A DNA stretch of 60,000 bases from Antedon mediterranea (lineage: Eukaryota; Echinodermata; Crinoidea; Comatulida; Antedonidae): contig NC_092676.1 in assembly GCF_964355755.1 (NCBI RefSeq), positions 9,346,288-9,406,287 of the forward strand. Reading direction: 5' to 3'. Both the position numbers and the translations under genes were made by a program. The notes under the pieces are model-generated. The model was not told the origin of the DNA, ran no database searches, and saw only the letters and a program-made list of their open reading frames with translations. This document shows positions 31,603 to 42,849 of the stretch, piece after piece (within the stretch, counting starts at the first letter, position 1; every line of letters begins with the position of its first letter).

Positions 31603-31884
31603 GACAACCAGCGTACTCTCTTGACACGATAGTGTATACTTAAACACCGTAAGTTTCAAGTTTATGGAGTTATTCAGACAAAACGTATATAGGATAAACC
31701 ACCCTTGGTTTAACCACTGAAATACTACGTACTTGTATCCACGTAAATGCCATTGCACAAAATTAATGCGAATTAGTATACTGTACAATGATCACCTAGG
31801 TGTAGTTTTCACCTTTTAATAGTACTGTACGTTATGAATGATGAATATCGATTTTAATTAACAGAATCGTTAATTTGTCTTCAT

Positions 31885-32466
31885 GATTCAAGAATTCAAG
31901 ATTCAAGAAATGTTATTTGTCCATAAAAATGGAAATTCACTTTGCTTGGTAGATTAAAACAACAATATTGCAACAATTTAAAACGTGCAGTATTATAACA
32001 GATTAAAAATACAAGATAAAAAGTTAAAAATACTATTAAAAATGTAAAACTATTTAAAAAGTGCATTAACGTCTTACATTAGAATTAAAAATATGAATGC
32101 TATTTACAACGAAGGATTTTCTAGTTCTACAAAGATTTGCTCTTGGGGGTCGTAGCCTAATACCTGATCTATTTAAGTTATAACAGTAATGTAACGGATG
32201 AGTGGGGTCTTTCATAATACTGTTTACTTTTTTTTAAATACTCTTTTCATAGATAAATGAACAAGGCGTTAGATCAGCTTTAATAATACGTTGTGCAATT
32301 TTACGTGGTCTCTCAATATTTTTCTTATCATTTTCAGTAAAGTTACCATAAAAACATCCAATGCTAAAAGATAAAATACTTTAAATAATACTTTGATAAA
32401 ATAGAAATAAAATAGTGTTATCAACTCTAATTTGCTTGAGTTTTGTGAGAAAGTAGAGCCTTTGAG
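31885..32466 (-). pseudogene. LINE-D C-terminal part
   Basis: - strand: RLYFLTKLKQIRVDN, SFSIGCFYGNFTENDKKN, RPRKIAQRIIKADL, DPTHPLH and SGIRLRPPRANLCRTRKSF, the canonical end of an L2-type protein. There is one frame break near 32240 and one near 32385. Confidence 0.82.
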
Positions 32467-33117
32467 TAGACTTGCCCCAAGTCTGTATTTATTGTCTTTT
32501 TTTTTTATTTATTTGTTTTTATTTCGACCGCGATTTTTGTCTGAAAATACAGACTTGTGAAACACGTATAGAAATCGATTTGCAGACCGCAAACCTCCGA
32601 TAAGAATGACGTAGGTTATCATACTGTATTTGGCTATATGGGGCGGGCGGTATGTAAATATGGATTTTGAATCAACCAATGATCATTTTGTTTCAAAATG
32701 AAAAAGATCGAGTACGTACAGTGCTGAATGTACTATCGAGACTGAACAACTGTTGATGAAATATAAAATCGTGTTGCCAAGTTGTTTTGTTTATTAATTG
32801 TTTAGTCCTCCTGTGTAGGGCTACTCAACTCGTACGTATGACCTGCCAAATAAAACGCCAATAAATAAGGTACATACCACCACCGACCGGCACACAACAG
32901 GGCTACACCACCACAAACACAGAACAGGACAGGGTCTGGGTGGGAATTATAAAATCAAATTATCTCCGCATAATATGATCCATTCAATGTTTGATTTGGC
33001 GGAGAAGCTAGCCTATCATATCAAGACGAGTTTTCATGTTCTTGGGAAAAATCCCATCAAATGTTTACCAGACTACTAGGCATATAAAATCATTTATAGC
33101 CTTCAGAAACTTTCATC

Positions 33118-33740
33118 AATGTATACCCAATACTAGAGCAGTTAGTGCCATAAAAATAGCCAAGTTGTGCACTTTATTACCAAAGCATGAAACTTGCCAC
33201 AAATTTTCTTTGATGTATATAGATTAAAAATATCGGGGGGTGCCAAGTGTCCAACGTCCGGTATGGCGGCCATCTTGATTTCAAAATGGCCACCATAAAA
33301 ACAAAAAGTGTTCATATCTTGGCAACTATAAACAGTAGAGACTTGATTCTGGTGTTAAATTGTTCACAAACCACATATTTCTATTTGCTCTAATGAAAAG
33401 TTTCGTCAAAAAATGACCGGAAATGACGTTTCTCCCAGTTTGACCTTTGACCTCTTATCTGTATATCTCAGTAACTACTGATCATTTTCAATCGATTTTG
33501 GTGTCATTTTGTTCAGAATAGAGACATTTATATTTGTAGTAATGAAACATTTTCACATAAAATGACTGGAAATACCATTTATAACCTTTGACATATATAA
33601 TATGTGAACATACTGTATGTGGTTTACATTGGTATAAATGCACCTAATTTTTTTTAACGAAATAAATGACACTGCAAAAATGACCAGGAATTATTATTCT
33701 GAATTTTTGACTTTTGATGTGATAGGATAGGCGTAAAGTA
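33118..33740 (+). repeat. Left inverted arm of the 5.44-kb element
   Basis: It matches the complement of 37055-37621 closely (for example CGGGGGGTGCCAAGTGTCCA, ATGGCGGCCATCTTGATTTC). It contains two diverged units of about 140 bp with TATCTCAGTAAC, TTCAGAA.A..CATTTATATT and AAAATGAC.GGAAAT. Confidence 0.9.
33441..33453 (+). promoter_or_regulatory. DR1-type nuclear-receptor consensus in the inverted arm
   Basis: TGACCTTTGACCT is a perfect direct repeat of the AGGTCA half-site with 1-bp spacing, as bound by RXR/HNF4-type receptors. The same word occurs at 37293-37305 (inverted) and 42111-42123. No evidence of function. Confidence 0.4.
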
Positions 33741-34404
33741 TGACAGATCACTGAGAAACAGCAATCACTGAGCTCATCTATGCCGACTTGTTTGCTAAAC
33801 TGTGATGTGTCAATCGTTAGATAAAGGTTTTGGTCCTCTCTCCATCATCTTTTTTTTTTTTGCACTGTATTATACCATATGGACAATTTGTCTGAAATAA
33901 AAGTTGAATTGAATTGTTAGATGCCATTTTGAAATATTTTTGATGTAAAGTAGCATTCTTTCGTTGGCCTCTTTGATGTTGCATATGAGACAAGTTCGGA
34001 AAGTTTTCATTTTCATGAGTTAAGAGAATACCGTCTTTCAAAGTACTTACTACAAACTTATTTGTGCAGTAGACCTACTTTCATTAGTTAGAAACTCAGA
34101 TAATTCTTGTTCATTTTCGTTGCATCTAAAAAAATGTACTCCATTTTTATGGTAATGGGCCTTTGCTGTAAACCATCTGAATCCTTTTCCTCGATTTTCT
34201 CTACTCATTGATTTTTTAGCAAAATCCGAACCAAATCAATTCGTAAAAGACATCTCAATATAATTATTCAAGTAATTCTCAAATTAGTGACATGGACCTA
34301 CAATATACTGTTCTGTACAAGACCTTTTTAGGCATCCACTTGTGGACTTTCACTTTTAAGGTCTTGGTCTCCTAATCATACAAGAAACAATGTCTGATTT
34401 AATC

Positions 34405-36660
34405 AATCAAAGTAGTGGGTCCAGACAAAGAAGGGGATGTAATACCATCCACAGACAAAGAAGGGGGTATAAGACCATCACAGACAAAGAAGGGGGTATA
34501 AGACTATCCACAGACAAAGAAGGGGTGTAAGACCATCCACAGACAAAGAAGGGGGTGTAAGACCATCCACAGACAAAGAAGGGGGTATAAGACCATCCAC
34601 ACACAAAGAAAGGGGTGTAAGGCCATCTACAGACAAAGAAGGGGTGTAGGACCATCCACAGACAAAGAAGGGGGTGTAAGACCATCCACAGACAAAGAAG
34701 AAAGGGGTGTAGGACCGTCCACAGACAAAGAAAGGGGTGTAAGGCCATCCACAGAGAAAGAAGGGGGTGTAAGACCATCCACAGACAAAGAAGGGGTGAA
34801 AGACCATCCACACACAAAGAAAGGGGTGTAAGACCATCCACACACAAAAAAAGGGGTGTAATACCATCAACAGACAAAGAAAGGGGTGTAATACCATCAA
34901 CAGACAAGGAAGGGGATATAAGACCGTCCACAGGCACAGAAGGGGTGTAAGACCGTCCACAGACAAAGAAAGGGGTGTAAGACCGTCCACAGACAAAGAA
35001 GGGGGTGTAAGACCACCCACTGACAAAAAAAAGCGTATAGGACCACTTACAGACAAAGAAGGGGGTATAAGACCATCCACAGACAAAGAAGGTGATGTAG
35101 GACCATCCACAGACAAAGAAGGGGTGTCGGGACAATCCACAGACAAAGAAGGGGATGTAAGACCACCCACAGACAAAGAAGGGGGTGTAAGACCATCCAC
35201 ACACAAAGAAGGGGTTATAAGACCATCTACAGACAAAGAAGGGGATATAAGACCATCCACAGACAAAGAAGGGGGTATAAGACCATCCACAGAGAAAGAA
35301 GGAGGTGTAAGACCATCCGCAGACAAAGAAGGGGTGTAAAACCATCCACACACATAGAAAGGGGTGTAATACCATCAACAGACAAAGAAAGGGGTGTAAG
35401 GCCATCTACAGACAAAGAAGGGGGTGTAGGACCATCCACAGACAAAAGGGGGTGTAAGACCATCCACAGACAAAGAAGAAAGGGGTGTAGGACCGTCCAC
35501 AGACAAAGAAAGGGGTGTAAGGCCATCCACAGAGAAAGAAGGGGGTGTAAGACCATCCACAGACAAAGAAGGGGTGTAAGACCATCCACACACAAAGAAA
35601 GGGGTGTAAGACCATCCACACGCAAAAAAGGGGTATAATACCATCAACAGACAAAGAAAGGGGTGTAATACCATCAACAGACAAGGAAGGGGATATAAGA
35701 CCGTCCACAGGCACAGAAAGGGTGTAAGACCGTCCACAGACAAAGAAAGGGGTGTAAGACCGTCCACAGACAAAGAAGGGGGTGTAGGACCGTCCACAGT
35801 CAAAGAAGGGGGTGTAAGACCACCCACTGACAAAGAAAGCGTATAGGACCACTTACAGACAAAGAAGGGGGTATAAGACCATCCACAGACAAAGAAGGTG
35901 ATGTAGGACCATCCACAGACAAAGAAGGGGTGTCGGGACAATCCACAGACAAAGAAGGGGATGTAAGACCACCCACAGACAAAGAAGGGGGTGTAAGACC
36001 ATCCACACACAAAGATGGGATTATAAGACCATCTACAGACAAAGAAGGGGATATAAGACCATCCACAGACAAAGAAGGAGGTATAAGACCATCCACAGAG
36101 AAAGAAGGAGGTGTAAGACCATCCGCAGACAAAGAAGGGGTGTAAAACCATCCACACACATAGAAAGGGGTGTAATACCATCAACAGACAAAGAAAAGGG
36201 TTTAATACCATCAACAGACAAAAAAGGGGGTATAAGACCGTCCACAGACAAAGAAAGGGATTCAAGACCATCCACAGACAAAGAAGGGGGTATAAGACCA
36301 TCCACAGACAAAGAAGGGGGTGTAGGACTATCCACAGACAAAGAAGGGGGTGTAGGACCATCCACATACAAAGAAGGGAGTGTAGGACCATCCACAGACC
36401 TAGAAGGGGTGTAAGACCATCTACATACAAAGAAAGGGGTGTAAGACCATCCACAGACAAAGAAGCGGGTATAAGACCATCCACAGACAAAGAAGGGGGT
36501 TATAAGACCATCCACAGACAAAGAAGCGGGTATAAGACCATCCACAGACAAAGAAGCGGGTATAAGACTATCCACAGACAAGGAAGGGGGGTATAAGACC
36601 ATCCACAGACAAAGAATGGGGTATAAGACCATCTACAGACAAAGAAGGAGGGGTAGGACC
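34405..36660. repeat. About 30-bp minisatellite array, about 2.25 kb
   Basis: Some 75 copies of GACCATCCACAGACAAAGAA plus GGGGGTGTAA, with variants (CACACAAAG, CCGTCCACAG, CAGGCACAG). A block of roughly 26 units starting near 34618 is repeated with the same variant order from about 35399, a higher-order repeat of about 780-810 bp. Because the unit is ten codons long, several frames stay open on both strands; these are not genes. Confidence 0.95.
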
Positions 36661-37054
36661 ATATTACCGAGGAAGCATAGGCCTACAAAAAGAAGATGCA
36701 ATAAAAATAGGCCTACCAGCCACTTGGAAAACAATAAATTGTAGAATAACTGAGGCTTGATTGTTGAAACATAAAGGGTTCTTTGTAAGGTCATTAATAA
36801 TATATTGATATAAACACGATCATCATACTATTCATTTGACATTCAAATACAGTCTATCTCGAAAAGAAGCTCATACTATCACCTTTTCGAGGTTTTACGG
36901 TATTCCATAACATGTATGTTATTTCCTCTGTCAAACTATTACAACTTTTGGCGAATCAGAAGGTGCCAACATCATTGAACTAATGGTACCACCAAGCACA
37001 ATGTTTACCAATTTTATGTACTATATACAATTTAAGTCCATTAATCATTTAATA
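36661..37054. other. Unique spacer between minisatellite and right arm
   Basis: No feature was recognised. It is part of the 5.44-kb element. Confidence 0.5.
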
Positions 37055-37621
37055 TAATTACGCCTATCAGGTCAAAGTTCAAAATTAGGTGCATTTAAGA
37101 CCACCAAAAACCACATACAGTATATTCACGTAATTAAAAATCAATAATTAAATGTCAAAGGTCATAAATTGTATTTCCGGTAATTTTATGTGAAAATGTT
37201 TCATTACTACAAATATAAATGTATTTATTCTGAACAAAATGACACCAAAATCGATTGAAAATGACCAGTAGTTACAGAGATATACAAATACGAGGTCAAA
37301 GGTCAAACTGAAAGAAACGTCATTTCCGGTCATTTTTGGACGAAAATTTTCATTAGAGCAAATAGAAATATATAGTTTGTGAACAATTTGAGACCAGAAT
37401 TAAGTCTCTAATGTGTATAGTTGCCAAGATATGAACGTTTTTTGTTTTTATGGTGGCCATTTTGAAATCAAGATGGCCGCCATACCGGACGTTGGACACT
37501 TGGCACCCCCCGATATTTTGAATCTATATACATTATAGAAACTTTGTGCCAAGTTTCATGCTTTGGTAATAAAATGCACAGCTCATGTCATTAACTGCTC
37601 TACTACAAGTACACATTGTCT
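37055..37621 (-). repeat. Right inverted arm of the 5.44-kb element
   Basis: Reverse complement of the left arm, with GAAATCAAGATGGCCGCCAT and TGGACACTTGGCACCCCCCG. It diverges only at scattered positions. Confidence 0.9.
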
Positions 37622-37906
37622 AAACGTAGCATAGCGCATGCGTATCATCTTAGATGTTGAGTCTTTGAAATTCTGAAATATGAATATTAAAACTGCCTGC
37701 GAGTGAGTAGCCAATGGCATGCGGCTGAAACTAGTCAACTGGATAATTTATGCACCAAGAATTCTTGGTGTCAAACCACGTGACTTATGCGTGTTTCCCC
37801 AGACGGAGTATCCAAACTCAAGTAATACATGTATGAAACGCCATGTGTGCAAAAATATTTATATTTTACTAATATTAAGACAAAACTCCGTCTGGAGCCC
37901 AGACTA

Positions 37907-38345
37907 AGCCTTTGAGATGCCTTCTTGGAAATCATGAGAGAGTTTGACTCCCATTTTAATTTGTTGTCAATTATAGTACCTAAGTATTTGTATTGGGTTA
38001 CTCTTTCAACCTCGGTTTCTTTAATAGTTATTACATTATGTTCAACTGCGGTTTTACGAAAATCTATTATCATCTCTTTGGTTTTAGTAATATTAAGTAT
38101 TAAGTTCATATCCTCACACCAATTAACAAATCTTCCAACTTCATTAACAAATTCATATACATTATGCTTACTATCGCAAAGAAAACCACTAATTACAGTA
38201 TCGTCAGCGTATTTTACAATATTGCAATCTTTACTTAAAATATTAAAACTACTTGAATAAAAAGAGAACAAAATTGGAGAAATAACACATCCTTGAGGAG
38301 CTCCAACACTGATAGACGAAACATTGAAGAATGGCACTTTATCAT
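37907..38345 (-). pseudogene. LINE-D reverse transcriptase part
   Basis: - strand: SVGAPQGCVISPILFSFYSS, IVKYADDTVISGF (catalytic DD), FVNWCEDMNLILN, TKTKEMIIDFRKT and VTQYKYLGTIIDNKLKWE. It is the same family group as LINE-B. Confidence 0.88.
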
Positions 38346-38359
38346 TACACCGGTTTAAT

Positions 38360-38810
38360 TTGCAATCTAGCAGCTGAATGGACTACGTACCGTAACGTTT
38401 ATTTACGTATGCAGCACTTCTAATCCCCCCGTTTTAACACATAGGAATGTATAATTAATTTAAATATTAAAAAAAACACACAATAATTTAAGAAAATAAT
38501 AAATACGATTGGTAAAGTTAAAGTATATTTATAAAAATAAACACAATTAGTAATATAATGTCATTGAAAGTATCAATACCAGTTTTTATACATCGACTGA
38601 CAGGAGGTATACAATTATATTTGATTTAGCAGCTAGTACTGCAGTGCTATATTGTAAGTGTAACGACCTATTGAGCTTTCTCTAACACTTGTAATACCAT
38701 TTTAATCATTCAACAGGAGAATTGTATTTAGGTATGTTAGTTTAATCAAGAATGTAAATAGAAAGTCAGCTTGTTTTAAAACGGTTAACGGCCTTCTACT
38801 AATTATATAT
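38360..38810. other. Intergenic DNA, no feature seen
   Basis: AT-rich sequence between LINE-D and the inverted prodomain-exon remnant. Nothing recognised. Confidence 0.5.
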
Positions 38811-38817
38811 TTAAAAT

Positions 38818-38935
38818 GTCTTGTGAACACCGCATGGACCGTCTCGTCGTGTGTATAAGCGCTTCTTCGTCATCGATGCTCTGGTCTAAGTGGCTTGATG
38901 GAATTCAAAGCTTAATGTATTCCACCTTTCATTTA
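38818..38935 (-). pseudogene. Dead ADAMTS copy: inverted prodomain exon remnant
   Basis: The - strand contains CATCAAGCCACTTAGACCAG, ACGACGAGACGG and GCGGTGTTCACA in the order of the ADAMTS-B exon at 53271-53502 (CATCAAGCCACTTAGACCAA, ACGACGAGACGA, GTGGTGTTCACA). It has small indels and an earlier GAATAC match. It is opposite in orientation to the flanking ADAMTS remnants, so a rearrangement followed duplication. Confidence 0.78.
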
Positions 38936-40534
38936 TTTTCTTTTATTTATACACATATAAGTTATAAACATTTTAAACATAATATATCATGGGAAGGGCT
39001 AAAAAAGCACCTAAATCTGATTACAGATTAGTCGATTGAAAGATTCAGTTTAAAAACAAGACTTAGATAAAACTTTATAAATAACCAAATATACTGAAAA
39101 TGTAGTTCCATACAATTATACCTGAATAATCATTGATTGATAGTAAAAATAGAACAAGATGACGTAAAAGTTACAGATTCAGACGATAACCATCATAGCA
39201 GACTGTTGTATGACGTCAGTAGAATACAATACATCACAATAGTGTCTGTATTAGGAACATCAATATAAAGTAGATCTTATAGGCTTCAACTGAAGTATGT
39301 CGAGGAGTTTCTGCGTGAAGTAGCGTTTTTAGCGTTACATTTACATATTGGCAATGGACAATGCTGTAATACCAAAGGACATGATACATCTGAATGCCTT
39401 TTTACCTAATGTTGTTCCACTACTTTCTTTAGATGTTCTCCAGCCATTGTTACAAGATAACCTACAGGTAAGCATGTGGTACATATAGGGACTATACTAT
39501 ACCATTTATAAGTCGTGGTAGAAGACTTAGTACCCACTCCATAACTAAAACTTACTCTTTAAGAACATGTTTGTATTCCCATATTTGAAAAATTCCATTT
39601 CTTCTTGTCATTTGTTAAATGCAATCAATAGATTTCAATTGAAGTTTGTCCTAACACAATTCTAATTTTAAAGAATATATGAACGTACGTACAATTTGAA
39701 GCGACATTTACTAATACTACATAACCTATTGTATGGAGCACAAAAACAAAATGGAGATATCTGCGCAAAGACCTCTGTAGTATTATGAGGTTAATTAAGA
39801 AAATATAAATATTACAAAATGATGGTACTAAAACAGTTTATCAGTTTATCCATATTCATTCGTTGTTTTTAGGTTAAACTTGGAAAGGGTGCATTTGGTG
39901 AAGTATTGCTCTGTCGTCTTGGTGGAGAAAATGGTGAACTTGTCGCTGTGAAAAGGTGCTTATTAGCTGACAATGACAAGATACCAATAAGCTTCAAGTA
40001 AGCATTGAAGCAAGAACTCAGATGATGTTGTCTGCTGAGATATGCGACGTGTTCCCGCGTGTTTATGGTACCTGCACATACGGCACGAGGGATGGGATCA
40101 TAATGAAATTTATTGGGGATTGATCAACATTCGAAACTGTAACGTTATACGATGTTATTACCAAGAACATGGTTTATCTATCTTTAACTGATGGATTTCA
40201 CTGCGCACTAGATATTGTAATTGGAATCAAATCAAATCTATGCAGACATTTGGTTTGATTCACAACGATCTAGCAAGCAGAAATATACTTCTACATAAAG
40301 TCGATCACCACTGGGCAGCAAAGATTACGGACTTTGTCTGTGTGTGTTCATCGGCCGTTCCTTACGACGTACAATTGAATGACACACCAGCAGACGAAAG
40401 AATGTGGCGGATTATCAAATACCGCGAATACGCCCCGGAACGATTTTATCCGGAGTCGCATTTGCGTCAGATATTTACAGCCTAGGAATCACGATTGTCA
40501 ACATTGCTGATCATGTCAACTCCAACTTTCTACG

Positions 40535-41546
40535 CGTATCCGGATATTCACCCCCTGGACATTTACCTCCGGAAAACTACCCCCCGGACAACCACAACCT
40601 GGACAACTACCCCCTTAGGACAACTACCCCTTTAGAACAACTAACCCCCGGACAACTACCCCCTTAGGACAACAACCCCCTTAGGACAACTACCCCCTGG
40701 ACAACTACCCCCCGGACAATTACCCCCGGACAATTACCCCCCCCCCCCGGGTAATTACCCCTCGGACAACTACCTCTGACACAATACTCCCCGTAGGACA
40801 ACTACCTCCTGAACCTGGACAATACTCCGAGGGCAAATAATCTTTTAGGACAACTACCTCCGTAGGACAACTAACCCCTGGACAACTAACCCCTGGACAA
40901 CTATCCCCCAGACAATTACCCCCTATGAACAATTACCCCCTGACAATTACCCCCGGACAATTACCCCCCCCCCCCCTCCCGGGTAATTACCCCGCGGACA
41001 ACTACCTCTGACACAATACTCCCGTAGGACAACTACCTCCTGGACCTGGACAGTACTCTGAGGGCAAATAATCTTTTAGGACAACTACCTCCGAAGGACA
41101 ACTAACCCCTGGACAACTACCACCCAGACAACTATCCCTTTAGAACAACTACTCCCCGGACGGACAACTACCACCCAGACCATTCAACAACTTGACTCTG
41201 CATCAGTGTATAATAGGAATTAATAACTATATTTTAATTCGTTACTTTGTCGAATTACTATTCATTATTGTAAACAAAAGTAAAAGATTGAACATAAATA
41301 TAGTCCTAAGGGAGGTGGTAGTTGTCCGGGGGGTAGTTGACCGCGGGGTAGTTACCCGGGGGTAGTTGTCCGGGGGTAGTTGTCCGGGGGTTGTTATCCG
41401 GGGGTTGTTATCCTAAGGGGGTAGTTGTCCTAAGGGGGTAGTTGTCCGGGGAGTAGTTGTCCGGGGGGTAGTTGTCCTAAGGGTGTAGTTGTCCGGGTGG
41501 TAAATATCCGGGGGTAACTGTCTAGGGGGTAAGTGTCCGAGAACCT
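40535..41546. mobile_element. 1-kb foldback element made of inverted minisatellite arms
   Basis: The left arm (40535-41185) is built of GGACAACTACCCC units. The right arm (41315-41546) is the inverse GGGGTAGTTGTCC, with a 130-bp AT-rich centre. Ends pair imperfectly (CCGGATATTCACCCCCTGGA versus CGGACACTTACCCCCTAGAC). TTTCTACG before (40527-40534) and TTTTTACG after (41547-41554) are the target duplication. Removing the element with one copy gives NFLRCVGKLCSSTDPKDRL, restoring the kinase frame. Confidence 0.85.
40712..41090 (+). repeat. Internal duplication in the left minisatellite arm
   Basis: CCCCCCGGGTAATTACC(C/C)C followed by GACAACTACCTCTGACACAA and a GAGGGCAAATAATCTTTTAG block occurs twice (about 40745-40865 and 40970-41090), a larger unit superimposed on the 13-15-bp repeats. 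Confidence 0.85.
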
Positions 41547-41649
41547 TTTTTACGATGTGTTGGTAAATTATGCTCGAGTACGGATCCGAAAGACAGATTA
41601 AGAATTGAGTATATAAAAGAGAGGTTGTTATCAGGAATCAATTGAGTCT

Positions 41650-41925
41650 TTTGTTTTGAAAATGTATAACGTTCAAATAATAAAAAAATATAAAGTTACT
41701 GCAAACATGATTTTAAACAACAAAAATAGCAATTTCGCAACGGCTCTGGTTGTGCACTCCATGCACGCTCTACGCGTGCGCGTTTAGTTTGTACAGCGAT
41801 TCTCTATAGTCCATGGGATTTAGACTTTTAACTCACACAAATTGCAAGAAAAGGTTTTTTTGATGAAATGTGTTCTTTAGACAGTACTGAACACATTTAT
41901 CAACGTTAGGACATTTTTCGACAAC
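41650..41925. other. Intergenic DNA, no feature seen
   Basis: Follows the kinase stop. Nothing recognised. Confidence 0.5.
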
Positions 41926-41949
41926 AGGAAGTAGCCTAATTTGCATAAT

Positions 41950-42560
41950 TAAAAATGGCCGCCATTTTTAATAACGTACTCTGTATCTTGGAAACCGCTA
42001 GTCACAGATATTTAATTATGGTGTCAAAATCGTTAGAATATATGTTTTTATATTCACTTTAATGAAAAAGTTTGTCCAAAAATGAATGGAAGTGCTATTT
42101 CTAACATTATTGACCTTTGACCTTGATTTATTATATCTCAGCAACCAGTAATCGGAGATATACAAATTAGGGCTTAAATTGTTCAAAAACTACACATTTA
42201 TATCCAGTCTAATGGCATGTTTTTGCAAAAAATGACGGATTCTAAAATTATTGATATTTGACCTTGATTTTTCATATCTTAGCAACCACTAATCTGAGAG
42301 ACACACAATATGGCTCAAACTGTTCAGAAACTACATATTTATATTTAGTCTAATGGCATGTTTTTGCAAAAAATGGCAGATTATAACATTATTGACCTTT
42401 GAACTTTGCACTACATAAAATCGCATAACTTTGAAAATATAGTACATATGAAATTATTTTTAGTGTCAAATTATTCAGAACATACATGTTTCTATAGAGT
42501 CCAATGACACATTATGTCCAATAATGACCTATTGTATGGTTATTAACATTTGAACTATAT
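41950..42560 (+). repeat. Diverged repeat related to the 5.44-kb element arms
   Basis: It starts AAAATGGCCGCCATTTTTAA and then has about four units of roughly 140 bp with TATCT.AGCAACC, TTCA.AAACTACA.ATTTATAT, TAATGGCATGTTTTTGCAAA and ATTATTGACCTTTGACCTT. The same motifs in the same order build the arms at 33118 and 37055. It stands alone here without an inverted partner. Confidence 0.75.
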
Positions 42561-42849
42561 TTGAAAAAGATTTGGATGGAATGGAATATATATTTGGATG
42601 AAGTGTAAAATCATTGTATTGATCATTTGAGAATGAAATGAATAAAATAGTGGTTAACGCCACAAAAGAGAAAAAAAAATAATAATAGTCCTATACGGAT
42701 ATTGTAATCGTTGTTAAGGTGTGAATATAAAATTTATAATAGTTTCCGCTTTATATTTACGGCGCGCCAAAACACGTACCTATATCCAGGAGCGACTTCT
42801 TTTGTTCTTGAACCTTACCTTTTGTCTATGTTTCTCCATATTTCACTTA

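Larger units (their letters stand above)
32467..37906. mobile_element. 5.44-kb foldback-type element with minisatellite core
   Basis: Bounded by the 10-bp duplication AGCCTTTGAG (32457-32466, 37907-37916) inside LINE-D. It starts TAGACTTGCCCC and ends GGAGCCCAGACTA. Each end carries a nested hairpin: CAAGTCTGTAT ... ATACAGACTTG on the left, CCAGACGGAGT ... ACTCCGTCTGG on the right, both followed inward by GAAACACG. Further in are inverted arms (33118-33740 versus 37055-37621) and a 2.2-kb minisatellite. No transposase-like ORF was seen. The 8-10-bp duplication class would suit Mutator-like or foldback elements, but this is inference. Confidence 0.82.
31885..38345 (-). mobile_element. LINE-D: L2-like LINE split by a 5.44-kb element
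   Basis: The - strand RT part (38345-37907) and the C-terminal part (32466-31885) meet at AGCCTTTGAG, present at both breakpoints. With one copy removed the frame reads KKASQRL then YFLTKLKQIRVDN. The 3' tail is TTGAATC-like repeats. It is 5'-truncated near 38345 and has internal stops. Confidence 0.85.
39354..41645 (+). pseudogene. Protein-kinase gene, broken by indels and an insertion
   Basis: Exon 1 (39354-39467, MDNAVIPKDMIHLNAFLPN.., donor GTAAGC) and a second exon from 39873: KLGKGAFGEVLLC (glycine loop), LVAVKRC (VAVK lysine), HNDLASRNILL (catalytic loop, HND for HRD), KITDFV (DFG changed), EYAPERF (APE), SDIYSLGITI, and after the insertion CSSTDPKDRLRIEYIKERL. Stops (40005, 40121) and frameshifts (near 40005, 40230, 40460) inactivate it. 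The loop resembles tyrosine and TK-like kinases; the subfamily is not recognised. A 1-kb foldback element sits in the C-lobe with 8-bp duplications. Confidence 0.85.

Noticed and set aside
34407-36632. Several long open frames (up to about 370 codons) rich in FVCGWSYTPF-type repeats
   Set aside because: They follow from a 30-bp repeat unit lacking stops in many frames on both strands; composition and periodicity are those of the minisatellite, not of a protein.
34405-36660. CRISPR-like array
   Set aside because: Units are contiguous variants of one sequence with no unique spacers, in a eukaryotic transposon.
38816-39031. 71-codon + strand frame as a gene
   Set aside because: Its first part is the antisense of the inverted ADAMTS prodomain-exon relic; the rest is low complexity.
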